A stretch of DNA of 64,000 bases from Sphingobium terrigena. Its GTDB lineage: Bacteria; Pseudomonadota; Alphaproteobacteria; Sphingomonadales; Sphingomonadaceae. A model generated the notes under the pieces. It saw only the letters and a list, made by a program, of their open reading frames with translations, was not told where the DNA came from and did not search any database. The position numbers and the translations under genes are program-made. Below, in pieces: positions 18,392 through 26,331 of the stretch. Numbering within the stretch: position 1 is the stretch's first letter; each line of letters opens with the position of its first letter. The stretch is taken from NCBI RefSeq assembly GCF_003591655.1, contig NZ_QVRA01000016.1, positions 7,712 to 71,711 of the forward strand. The letters run 5' to 3'.

Positions 18392-19464
18392 AAGGGAACC
18401 ACCTTGAGATCGGCATCCTTGGGATGCCATTCGAAAAATCCACCGCATTGGTCACGTTCATGGCATGGGGCACATGCTGGCGCATATCGCCGCTTCCAAT
18501 CCGAGATCGACGCCATTGCGTGCCGCCGATATTCCTGTGGCACACTGCATCGTGGAATGTTGAAGAGGCGCACGTCGAGGCCCAAGAGTATCGCATGGTC
18601 AAGAGCCTGACCCAGGGGCGCGAAATCCTGCTGATGATCGACGTAGAGAGCATCCCAGCGGTTCTTGGCGAAGCCAGCGTTTTCGAGCTGCATTAACGAC
18701 CAGTGCTCGATGAACGGCAGGCGCGTTGCCACATACCGCGCTAACCGCGGCAGATCATGATAGTTATCGGATAACATTACGGTCCGCAATTCGATGCGGG
18801 CACCCGCTGCCAGCAAATGGCAGAAGCTCTTTTCGAGACGAGCCAATGCCCCTTCTTTCGCCACGATCTGGTCGTGGGATATATGATCGGCTGAATAAAC
18901 CGGAATTCCCCATTGCACCCGTTGGTAGCAGGGCTGCCGTAATCGTTCGACATCGTCTTGCTCGAAATGTTGCCCATTGGAGAGGATATGAAAAGCCAGA
19001 TCCGGCCGCTTGCCGAGGACTGTTTCCAGCAACTCGAGCAGTTCAGCTTTGAACAATGTTGGCTCGCCGCCTGATATACCGATGACCGAACGTTCCGGAG
19101 CGAGCAAGCAGGCGTCTGTAAATGCGGCGAAGCGATCATCATGGGTCTTTTTGGGCGGCTGTGAACACATGATGCAGAGCTGGTCACATCGCTCGGTGAC
19201 CAGGAGCGTGTTATGGTCGGATCCCGCGCGTATCAGGCGTTCGGCCCTGCCAGCGCATGGATCGACGAGGACTATGTCACCTTCAAGGTTTATGCCTTCC
19301 GGGCGATCGATGGTGAAAAGACCAACGTCGCCGCTGTAAAGCGCGATGCCACCTGCATCGCTCAACAGCCTCGCATCCCGATTATCGCCACCCCTTACCG
19401 CGCCTAGACGCGTTACGAATGGCGTGGCAGCATCCGATGTCGAAGGAAGAACGAGAGGGATCAT
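18388..19464 (-). CDS. hxsC: HxsC: His-Xaa-Ser system radical SAM maturase
   Basis: 358 residues. The radical SAM cluster motif is CDQLCIMC (Cys93, Cys97, Cys100), preceded by LLVTERC as in HxsC. GISGGEPTLFK provides the GGE SAM-binding motif. A Cys cluster near the C-terminus (CAPCHERDQCGG) is likely an auxiliary iron-sulfur site. With HxsB it is predicted to modify the His-Xaa-Ser repeats of HxsA using S-adenosylmethionine. It overlaps hxsB and hxsA by ATGA on both sides. Confidence 0.87.
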   Translation of the reverse strand: MIPLVLPSTSDAATPFVTRLGAVRGGDNRDARLLSDAGGIALYSGDVGLFTIDRPEGINLEGDIVLVDPCAGRAERLIRAGSDHNTLLVTERCDQLCIMCSQPPKKTHDDRFAAFTDACLLAPERSVIGISGGEPTLFKAELLELLETVLGKRPDLAFHILSNGQHFEQDDVERLRQPCYQRVQWGIPVYSADHISHDQIVAKEGALARLEKSFCHLLAAGARIELRTVMLSDNYHDLPRLARYVATRLPFIEHWSLMQLENAGFAKNRWDALYVDHQQDFAPLGQALDHAILLGLDVRLFNIPRCSVPQEYRRHAMASISDWKRRYAPACAPCHERDQCGGFFEWHPKDADLKVVPL

Positions 19465-20873
19465 TGCAAGTGCGCGCCAATCGGTCCGAGTAATCCGGGC
19501 AAGTCGAGCCAGCGGCGAACGGAATAATTGGTAGCCTCATCCTCCGAGAAGATCAGCGAGAATGCCAAATCGAATATGTGCAGGTGGCGCTGACAAAAGG
19601 CCGTCTCATGCCGTGGCATATCGACCCGACCATAACGTGAAAGATCATCAATGAGATCTCGACCGCAGAAAGGCTGATAGGCGCAACGCTGGCAGGCCGG
19701 ATCGAAGCTATTGGTTGCATGAGCGTTCAGAGCATCACGCGCTCTGAGGTCCATCCCGGTTGAGACGTGACCAATGCCCAGATCAATCACCCTCGATCGG
19801 GTGAGCATGCGCGCCTCATCGGTCGGGTAGAGGCCGCCGTCATAATCCACGACGACATAGTCATGGCCAGCTGGATTAGGGTTGCGAAGATCGACATGGC
19901 GATCAAGTCCAGGCTTAAAGATGCGCCTTAAGCACAGGCTCAGATAGCTCTCCTCGACAACCTGGCTGCGATCTGACCAGTTTCGTCGAATAATTTCGCT
20001 GACAAAAGACTCATAGAATGTGCGCCATTGCTCGTCGAAGCTGCGCGAGCCTGGATGACGCTTGCGCGCAAAACCCTGGAAATTGACCGGGCGGAGGAAG
20101 ATGCTGGTCAACCCAAAGTCGGTATATGCTTGTATCAGATCGGCGGGACCGGGCAGATCATTCGGGTCCAGCGTTGGCAACGCCGAAACTTTTCCGGGAC
20201 CATAACGATCCGTTATTTCCGTCAAATTGGCATGGAAACGGTGGGTCGCCTCCGTACTCCTGGTGCGGTTCTTCCGATGCAGGTCTGACGGCCCGTCCAG
20301 AGACGTGCTGATCTGCACGTCAGGCCGGTCAATCAGTGCCCAGGAGGGCCCATCGAGGGTCATCAAATTCGTACAGATGACAAAGCTGGCTTCGGTGAAC
20401 CGCGCGCATCGCTCGATGACTGCATGGATGAGATCGGGTCGGAGCAAAGGCTCTCCGCCCTGAAACTCAATTTTGATGCTCTGCGTGTCGAGCTTATCGA
20501 TCATCGCGAGAACGGCTTCCAGCGTATCTTGAGACCAATCAAAGCCGGCTGCATGCTCAGGTGCGCGAGACACCTGGCAATAGCTGCAATCAAGGTTGCA
20601 ACGCAGGGTCGGAACGAGGATGAGATAATCCAGCGGGCCAACTTTGGCCAAGCGCTGCGCTACCCCATAGGCGTGTGTAATCCACCCCAGATCGCCCCGA
20701 TCTGAGGTAGCATGGCCTTCCTGAGCCAAAAATCGCATGTCAGCGTCGGTGAGCGCGTCGCTCTGCAAGCGGTCAAGAAATGCTGTTGGAGCCGAAAAGA
20801 AATGCCCCCCGTCTCCGACGAACGTCAAAGATTGTGACGACCGTGCGCGAGCGCGGAGTGGGAAGCGGATCAT
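19461..20873 (-). CDS. hxsB: HxsB: His-Xaa-Ser system radical SAM/SPASM maturase
   Basis: 470 residues from ATG 20873, whose ATGA overlap with the upstream small gene decides the start over an ATG 18 bases earlier. Radical SAM motif CNLDCSYC (Cys92, Cys96, Cys99), GGEPLLRPD, and ISTSLDGPSDLHRKNR typical of peptide maturases. A SPASM-like C-terminus is present (CQRCAYQPFCGRD, FCQRH), which usually holds auxiliary 4Fe-4S clusters. Paired with HxsC for modification of HxsA. Confidence 0.88.
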   Translation of the reverse strand: MIRFPLRARARSSQSLTFVGDGGHFFSAPTAFLDRLQSDALTDADMRFLAQEGHATSDRGDLGWITHAYGVAQRLAKVGPLDYLILVPTLRCNLDCSYCQVSRAPEHAAGFDWSQDTLEAVLAMIDKLDTQSIKIEFQGGEPLLRPDLIHAVIERCARFTEASFVICTNLMTLDGPSWALIDRPDVQISTSLDGPSDLHRKNRTRSTEATHRFHANLTEITDRYGPGKVSALPTLDPNDLPGPADLIQAYTDFGLTSIFLRPVNFQGFARKRHPGSRSFDEQWRTFYESFVSEIIRRNWSDRSQVVEESYLSLCLRRIFKPGLDRHVDLRNPNPAGHDYVVVDYDGGLYPTDEARMLTRSRVIDLGIGHVSTGMDLRARDALNAHATNSFDPACQRCAYQPFCGRDLIDDLSRYGRVDMPRHETAFCQRHLHIFDLAFSLIFSEDEATNYSVRRWLDLPGLLGPIGAHLQ

Positions 20874-21091
20874 TGGAGCAGGAGATCCCATATCGCCTGC
20901 CGGTGAGCCGCCATTCTTGCATGCTCGACGCCGTTATAGGCGGCGACGGAGGCTCGGAGAGTATCGAACGCTTCGACGCTCGTCATTTGATCGCATCGTG
21001 CCCTATTGTCGCTCGGGATTCCATTGCCGGCGGCGGCTCGTGACAGCTCTTCAGTCCTCCCAGTCGCATCAGGTGCCAAACCTTCGGTCAC
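20870..21091 (-). CDS. Small protein in the HxsD position, unrecognised
   Basis: 73 residues starting at GTG 21091, with a GTGA overlap upstream and an ATGA overlap into hxsB; this coupling on both sides is the main evidence that it is real. Polar N-terminal half, then a helical C-terminus ending RQAIWDLLLQ. Other Hxs loci carry a small HxsD here, known for an LLNDYxLRE-like motif. I cannot see that motif, so this is either a very diverged HxsD or an unrelated replacement. Confidence 0.55.
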   Translation of the reverse strand: MTEGLAPDATGRTEELSRAAAGNGIPSDNRARCDQMTSVEAFDTLRASVAAYNGVEHARMAAHRQAIWDLLLQ

Positions 21092-21687
21092 AACGCTGCG
21101 CTGTCTGTGAGGGCATGAAAATCATCCAGCGTTGCTTCGAAATAATGCAGCCGAGGTGCATCGAAGGTTGCCATATAAAGTTGCCCCTTGATCAAGGCAG
21201 CCCGTGCCTCTCCCTTCCTTGGAAGATTGTCCGCATCGACATATTCATATGTAAAGCGGATACCATCCTGTCCCAAAAACCGGTCCGGTTTCGAGTTTGT
21301 AACGGAAAATGACCCGATCCCCTTCTCCGTCCGGTAAGTGCCTTCCAGCAGCTCGGGTATCTCAACCAGCAATGTGTCGCTGGTGAATTTGGGCAAGGGT
21401 TTATGCTTCTTGCTCGTTTCGCGAATCAACGGTTCGCCCGGCACTATACCGCCGTAAAAGGTGACGTCGTTTAGCTGTTCTCCGTCCAGCGTCCAGGTCT
21501 CGGCCTTTTTGCCCGGACGGATCGACAGGCTGTTCCAGTCACGAACGGGCGTGACCTTCATGGCCGATTTCGCGACTTCGACCTGCATATTCTTCTCGCG
21601 ATAGCCGTTGGCGCAGGCCACCGACACCGACAGCATGGTGACTACGCCAACGAGAGCCGCACGTGTCCACATCGTTTTTTTCATCAT
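21088..21687 (-). CDS. Secreted protein of unknown function in the Hxs operon
   Basis: 199 residues with a signal peptide (residues 1-26, ends SVACANG). The mature part is a mixed soluble domain with VRDWNSLSIRPGKKAETWTL and a later RFLGQDGIRFTYEYVD stretch; I know no family for it. It overlaps the M48 protease stop by ATGA (21684-21687) and the next small gene by GTGA, so it is a fixed part of the operon. Possibly a lipoprotein-like periplasmic partner of the protease or HxsA; that is inference only. Confidence 0.6.
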   Translation of the reverse strand: MMKKTMWTRAALVGVVTMLSVSVACANGYREKNMQVEVAKSAMKVTPVRDWNSLSIRPGKKAETWTLDGEQLNDVTFYGGIVPGEPLIRETSKKHKPLPKFTSDTLLVEIPELLEGTYRTEKGIGSFSVTNSKPDRFLGQDGIRFTYEYVDADNLPRKGEARAALIKGQLYMATFDAPRLHYFEATLDDFHALTDSAAL

Positions 21688-22889
21688 TGCCCCCCGGCGG
21701 CGGGTGCCAGCATGTTGATCATGGCGGCATCCGATGCATTTGGTTTGAGTTCGAGATAGCGGCGCAAGGCGGCCTGCCCTTCCGTGCGACGGCCAGTCTT
21801 GAAAAGGGATAAGCCTAGTCCGCGCTGCGCTTCGGGTAGTCCGGCATCCATCTCGACCGCTTTGCCATAAAATTCTGCAGCTTGCGCCAGATCACGCGGG
21901 TTGCCGCGCGCCCGGTAAAGATCACCGCGAGCCACCAGGAGTGCTGCGGTCCAGCCATTTTGCGCCAGCGACGATATGATATAGTCGCTGGCGCCAAAAT
22001 CATTCAGCTTGATCTGATCGTCCAGAAAGGTGGGTAGCCAGGGCGCCAAAGCTGCTGCGTAGCGTGCAACGCCATCGTCCCGTTCAGCGCCCGCCGGATC
22101 GGCGAACGCCGCCAGGGTAGCGGCGCGTTCGCCACTAGGAGGATGGGATGCAAAGAAGGCAACTTTATTGAAGTCAGGCTTCCTGACGCCCTTTGCCAGC
22201 GACGAGGCTTCCTGTTCTGCCATCAGATTTTGCCAGACCACAGATGCAGATTGAGGGCGCAAGGCGCTGTGATTGAGATAACCCAGTCCGAGCGCATCAG
22301 CCTCACGCTCCTGATCGCGGTTGAAATGAGAAAGGCGGCCATAAACCGACAGCTGCAAACTATCGAAATTGGAATATGACTGATATGTGTTGCCCAGCAG
22401 CGCCAGGACTGCCGCCCAGCTCAGCAGATCGGTGCTGGATCTTCGTGCTTTCCAATCGGTTAATGTGTGCCGTTCTTCGAAGTGACCAAACTCATGGCCT
22501 AACACCGTGGCGAGCTCGGCCTCGTTGCGGACGCGAAGCAGCAGGCCGCTATACACCCGCATCGTGCCATTGGGCGTCATCGACGCGTTGAACAGCGGAA
22601 CCCGCAATATATAGAGACGGACGGATCGGCATCGATCGTCCCCAACAGTCGCGCACAGGACGCCTTTGACATAGGCGTTGAGCGCTTCGTCCCGAAGCAG
22701 GATCGGAGAATTGGCAAGGATGCGTTCGTCCTCATCTCCTTCGCCCCAGAGCCCTATCTCATCTACACCCTGCGGCTGATAGGCGCCCGCATAAGGGGGA
22801 GGGGGTGGCGCAATCTTGCTCTGCCCGATCGCCGCAGGTGCCATGAGCGCTGCAGCCATCGCAACCAACCCGGCCGGTCGTTGCATCAT
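21684..22889 (-). CDS. M48-family metalloprotease with C-terminal TPR-like repeats
   Basis: 401 residues. Signal peptide at residues 1-22. Zinc site HEFGH at residues 132-136 (context TVLGHEFGHFEERH) and third ligand Glu194 in EREADALGLGYL. The C-terminal 110 residues are helical and TPR-like (YGKAVEMDAGLPEAQRGLGLSLFKTGRRTEGQAALRRYLELKPN), as in BepA-type periplasmic M48 proteases that act on outer-membrane or secreted proteins. It overlaps both neighbours by ATGA. Its place in the Hxs operon suggests it trims or quality-controls HxsA or a partner (inference). Confidence 0.85.
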   Translation of the reverse strand: MMQRPAGLVAMAAALMAPAAIGQSKIAPPPPPYAGAYQPQGVDEIGLWGEGDEDERILANSPILLRDEALNAYVKGVLCATVGDDRCRSVRLYILRVPLFNASMTPNGTMRVYSGLLLRVRNEAELATVLGHEFGHFEERHTLTDWKARRSSTDLLSWAAVLALLGNTYQSYSNFDSLQLSVYGRLSHFNRDQEREADALGLGYLNHSALRPQSASVVWQNLMAEQEASSLAKGVRKPDFNKVAFFASHPPSGERAATLAAFADPAGAERDDGVARYAAALAPWLPTFLDDQIKLNDFGASDYIISSLAQNGWTAALLVARGDLYRARGNPRDLAQAAEFYGKAVEMDAGLPEAQRGLGLSLFKTGRRTEGQAALRRYLELKPNASDAAMINMLAPAAGGQ

Positions 22890-23641
22890 TGTTGCGCAGT
22901 CGCCAGCTTAGGCTGCGCGCTTCCTGGAAACTCCTCCAGCAACTGACCAACCCGCTTGTCGGCACCGTCTACTTCTCGCACATCCCCGCCCATCGCGCCG
23001 TCCGCATTAAGCCATAGAAGGTTGCCGGTCTTGAGATCTATAAGGCCTGCATAGCCGGCATGTTCGCCCGATTTAACTCCTACGCCTCCCAGCGCTGCGG
23101 CAAATTGCAGCATCTTCCGGCCGGTAGAGCCATAGGCATCCTTGTTATAGATGAACAAAGCATAGTCGGCGTCCTTGGCGCCGGGCAGCGCGCCAACGCC
23201 GCTGCCGAGCGACCATTCGAATATATCTGCCTTATTGTCGCGCTTTTTCGTGGGAAGACGATTGCCCACGAAAAACTGATACTGGATCACCGACTGTGAA
23301 ACCGCCGCAAACAAGGCCGAATATTCTTCGACCAGTTGCGCATCCTCGCCATAGGAAACCGGCGCAGAAATCACCTCGTTGCCCAAGGCCTGCTGACGTT
23401 TCGCCAGAGCGTCGTCGATATTCTTACGCGCCTGATCCGTCCAGTCTGCGTTGGGCTCGAACATGCCGCCTGTGGATTGGGCGCCGACGCGTACCGTTGG
23501 GCGAAACACTAGGATGGTCTTGCCGCTGTGTGGCGCAAGACTGAATCCGCCCTTGGTTGCGGTGCGCTCTTGGCCTGCTGCTGGCGCGACTATATACGCT
23601 GCGATCAACAGAGCCGCGATTGCGCGACGTAAAAAATTCAT
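22886..23641 (-). CDS. Secreted protein of unknown function, first gene of the Hxs-protease operon
   Basis: 251 residues. Signal peptide ends VAPAAGQ. The body reads as an alpha/beta domain: SGKTILVFRPTVRVG at the start, then WTDQARKNIDDALAKRQQALG, DADYALFIYNKDAYGS in the middle, and LIDLKTGNLLWLN near the end. This pattern resembles small envelope lipoproteins that form ring-like or GNA1162-type folds, but I cannot assign a family. It overlaps the M48 gene by ATGA and follows a strong G-rich ribosome site (AGGGGGG). Confidence 0.6.
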   Translation of the reverse strand: MNFLRRAIAALLIAAYIVAPAAGQERTATKGGFSLAPHSGKTILVFRPTVRVGAQSTGGMFEPNADWTDQARKNIDDALAKRQQALGNEVISAPVSYGEDAQLVEEYSALFAAVSQSVIQYQFFVGNRLPTKKRDNKADIFEWSLGSGVGALPGAKDADYALFIYNKDAYGSTGRKMLQFAAALGGVGVKSGEHAGYAGLIDLKTGNLLWLNADGAMGGDVREVDGADKRVGQLLEEFPGSAQPKLATAQQ

Positions 23642-23735
23642 ATTTCCCCCCTGCTGATTCCCCGTAGCAGAAGGATAGTGCTAATCTTACCAACAACTTC
23701 TGACAAGCTGCGAAGGTCGTTGATTCATGTCGATT

Positions 23736-23756
23736 GCTGTCATCTTTTATGACAGC
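23736..23756. promoter_or_regulatory. Inverted repeat upstream of the Hxs-protease operon
   Basis: Perfect 8-bp arms GCTGTCAT and ATGACAGC separated by 5 bases, about 95 bases before the operon's first start codon. It is the only clear dyad in that leader, so an operator or leader hairpin is possible. Confidence 0.4.
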
Positions 23757-23805
23757 GATAGCCATTGGCCTGGCAAGTTGACCTTTGATGTAGGCTGAAA
23801 ACATA

Positions 23806-23839
23806 ATCGACACGGAGCAATATAGCGCCCCGTGTCGAT
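23806..23839 (-). terminator. Terminator-like hairpin after the small CKDAKGKF protein gene
   Basis: 10-bp arms ATCGACACGG and CCGTGTCGAT enclose a 14-base loop; read on the minus strand the stem is followed by TATGTTTTC. It lies 16 bases past the stop at 23855, so it likely ends that transcript before the Hxs operon begins. Confidence 0.55.
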
Positions 23840-23854
23840 CATGACGCTTTACCC

Positions 23855-24046
23855 TTAAGTCGGCTTCGCACCGGGTGAGCCGCACTTGGCGAACTTGCCC
23901 TTTGCATCCTTGCAACGCTTGGGAGCGACCTTCTTTTCAGGGCATTTGGTGAATTTGCCCTTGGCGTCCTTGCATGGGGCGGCGGTAGCGACAACGGGCA
24001 GGGCCGCGATCGAGGCGGCGGCCAGAAACGAGAACAGGATCTTCAT
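23855..24046 (-). CDS. Small secreted protein with two CKDAKGKFxKC repeats
   Basis: 63 residues from ATG 24046 (AAGGG nine bases upstream; an ATG at 24055 is too close to that site). Signal peptide ends VVATAA. The mature peptide is little more than two copies of CKDAKGKF(T/A)KC joined by a Lys/Pro linker, so it is very basic with two Cys pairs. I recall similar short repeat proteins in sphingomonads but no function. Possibly a cell-wall or metal-binding peptide. Confidence 0.65.
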   Translation of the reverse strand: MKILFSFLAAASIAALPVVATAAPCKDAKGKFTKCPEKKVAPKRCKDAKGKFAKCGSPGAKPT

Positions 24047-24105
24047 CGGCTTCATCCCTTGAAACGGCTCTTACATGAGTCGCTAGCGCAGGATAAACGC
24101 CTGTC

Positions 24106-24306
24106 TCAGGCAGGCTCAATGCGTTTGACGTCCAGCATGTCGAATTCCGACCTCGTGCCCGAAACCCGGACGCGTCGTCCAAGCAGATGATGATAGCGGC
24201 CGCTCACATCGAGACGCCATTCCCCGCCATCATCCACGCGCAGAACAGGATAAGGCCCGTCACCGAGCAGAATGCCGGTCAGGTCATGCTGTGAGCCTCT
24301 AGGCAC
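24106..24306 (-). CDS. DUF5818 small protein
   Basis: 66 residues from GTG 24306. The pattern SQHDLTGILLGDG, LRVDDGGEWRLD, LLGRRVRVSGTRSEFDMLDV matches the DUF5818 family common in sphingomonads: a small beta-barrel-like (OB-type) protein of unknown role. The start lies 1 base after the S1/P1 nuclease stop, implying translational coupling with that secreted nuclease. Confidence 0.75.
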   Translation of the reverse strand: MPRGSQHDLTGILLGDGPYPVLRVDDGGEWRLDVSGRYHHLLGRRVRVSGTRSEFDMLDVKRIEPA

Positions 24307-24307
24307 C

Positions 24308-25120
24308 TCATTTCGCCTTGGCAGCTATGGCGTTGGTGGGCTCGAACACCCAGTTGAGATAGGCAGCGATACGAATGCCGGCATGTTTGAGCCTGTCGTC
24401 CAGCTCGGCGCGATGCTGATAGGCATAGTCCCAGGAGAGATTGGGATCGGTCGGATAGATCGTCTTGCGCAAAGCGATGCTTTCATGGAGCCAGACTGAA
24501 GGATCACGGTCATTCCAAGCGATGACTTGAGCAGGCGTGATCGAACGCGAGAGCCAGCCTGCCAGTTCGGAATAGGACAGGGATCGCTGCTCGATCATCA
24601 CAGAGTCCCACACCGAATGTAGATTGGTCGACCGGCCGAACCAGGTCACTTTCACATCGTTGCCACCCCGGTCATTGCCGCCGCCTGCATGGAGCGGCTG
24701 GTGCAGATCGCCAATGATATGGACGATAAAGCGGAAGGCGAGACGTTTGTCGTCGGGCGACGCTTTTGGATCGCGCAGAGTTGCCGTAAACCGCGTGAGG
24801 GCTGTCATCGCGTCGCCTTCGGCGTGCGCATCTGAACCCTTATAGTCATCCCCTTCGCGGACGGTCACATAATGCCAAGGGCTCGCCGTCTTCTGCCAGA
24901 AATTGGCGGGATCGGATTTCATGTCGTCTGGCCAGGTCGCCGCTTCAGCCAGATCTTCTGTCCCCAGCAGGATCTTCACATTGGCGCGGGCAACACCGCC
25001 GAGGTTCTCATCGGCGATGGCGCCGGTGACCCGGTGGCCTATTGGCCCCCAGGCTTGAGCCGTTGAGGTGACGGCCCCGAAACACAGGGCGATGGCGAGA
25101 GAGATTCCGATAGTCCGCAT
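24308..25120 (-). CDS. S1/P1-family secreted nuclease
   Basis: 270 residues. Signal peptide ends STAQA; the mature protein begins with Trp24 in WGPIGHR, the N-terminal Trp/His zinc ligands diagnostic of S1/P1 nucleases. Further ligand motifs: ATWPDDMKS, WHYVTV, HIIGDLHQPLHAGGGNDRGGND and NLHSVWDS. The fold binds three zinc ions and cuts single-stranded DNA/RNA and 3'-phosphate nucleotides. It is secreted or periplasmic, perhaps for nutrient release from nucleic acids. Divergent from the next nuclease gene. Confidence 0.9.
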   Translation of the reverse strand: MRTIGISLAIALCFGAVTSTAQAWGPIGHRVTGAIADENLGGVARANVKILLGTEDLAEAATWPDDMKSDPANFWQKTASPWHYVTVREGDDYKGSDAHAEGDAMTALTRFTATLRDPKASPDDKRLAFRFIVHIIGDLHQPLHAGGGNDRGGNDVKVTWFGRSTNLHSVWDSVMIEQRSLSYSELAGWLSRSITPAQVIAWNDRDPSVWLHESIALRKTIYPTDPNLSWDYAYQHRAELDDRLKHAGIRIAAYLNWVFEPTNAIAAKAK

Positions 25121-25266
25121 GGGCTCTCCATGGCCCGATTACATGGGTAAGTGAAGTCATGTTCGGTCATTCGGCCGGGTCAGGAATTGGTGAATATGCT
25201 ATGGGGTGCGAGTCATCCTGATTTACAGTCAGGGTCAGACACATAGAGGTGAAAGGGGAAGCCGAT

Positions 25267-26295
25267 ATGCGATTATGGATAGGCACCATTCTTCTGGGCT
25301 GCACGGCCGCTCCTGCGATGGCGCAGAGCTTCCCCTGCAGCAACGCATCCGTGTCACCCTATCTAGCGCTTGTCACAACCGATCATGACCACCAGCGTGT
25401 CGCGCCGGCCGGCAGCAGCCTGACCAAAAGATTCACGGCTTATTACTCTTCATTCGATGACGGCAAAGACAGGAATGGAGAGGCCAGGCATATCCCGCGG
25501 CTCAATCCGCAATTTGTCGCCTATGAGCTTCGTGGCGTAGGTCCCGATACCAATGGCGACTATGCCGAGCCGCCGGTGTCGATCGGACGGCCCAATCGCT
25601 GGTATAGCTCGCCCGAGCTGGTGCCGCTGGTCGACAATATTCAGGGAGTGACGAACCGCCGCATCGATGACAGCTATCGGGGCGCGGGCGAGGTCTGGAA
25701 CCGGGGCCATCTAGCGATGAGCGATCATGCCCAGCGGATCAACGCACAGGCGAGTTGCAACACGCACAATTTCTGGAATGCCTCCCCCCAGGCCAAGGAC
25801 CTTAACCAGGGGCCATGGCAACATCTGGAAAATTACTCGGCCGCAGCCTCCAACAAATATCGCAGCATCTGGTTGATAACCGGTCCTATCTTCGACCCTG
25901 CCACTCGCGGACTGACGATCGGCGATCCTGGCGAGTTGCCGGTCGAGATACCCGACGCTTTCTTCAAGATCCTGATCCACGAGAGCCCATCAGGCATCGA
26001 CACGCTGGCCTTCGTCTTCGAGCAACCCAACCAGCTGAACGAAGAGGGAGAGCCTGTTCCGGGCGCGGCCTGGGTCAACTGCAATCAGGCACGGGCTCGC
26101 GATCATATCTATGACCACCGGCCGCAACTTGTGTCGATCGCCCGGATCGAAGCGCGAACCGGTCTGCGCTTCTTTCCGGATAGGCCGGACAGAGACACCC
26201 TGATCAATGCGCAGGCCACCGCGCTCTGGCCGGTGGAAACCCGTTATTGGGATTCTGGTAACGCCGTTTGCGCGCGGCAGCGCAGCCATCCCTGA
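25267..26295 (+). CDS. DNA/RNA non-specific endonuclease (NUC family)
   Basis: 342 residues from ATG 25267, preceded by AAAGGGGAAG. Signal peptide ends APAMAQS. The catalytic core has the NUC beta-beta-alpha-metal motif as NRGHLAMSDH (His148 as base) in place of the usual DRGH, with upstream Tyr/Gly-rich strand and downstream FWNASPQAKDLNQGPW supplying the Asn ligand. Cuts DNA and RNA without sequence preference, outside the cytoplasm. A second secreted nuclease sits divergently next door, and a DUF2235 gene follows by 36 bases. Confidence 0.85.
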   Translation: MRLWIGTILLGCTAAPAMAQSFPCSNASVSPYLALVTTDHDHQRVAPAGSSLTKRFTAYYSSFDDGKDRNGEARHIPRLNPQFVAYELRGVGPDTNGDYAEPPVSIGRPNRWYSSPELVPLVDNIQGVTNRRIDDSYRGAGEVWNRGHLAMSDHAQRINAQASCNTHNFWNASPQAKDLNQGPWQHLENYSAAASNKYRSIWLITGPIFDPATRGLTIGDPGELPVEIPDAFFKILIHESPSGIDTLAFVFEQPNQLNEEGEPVPGAAWVNCNQARARDHIYDHRPQLVSIARIEARTGLRFFPDRPDRDTLINAQATALWPVETRYWDSGNAVCARQRSHP

Positions 26296-26331
26296 GCCAA
26301 TTGGACGAAACTCTGAGAAAGGATGCCCTGC

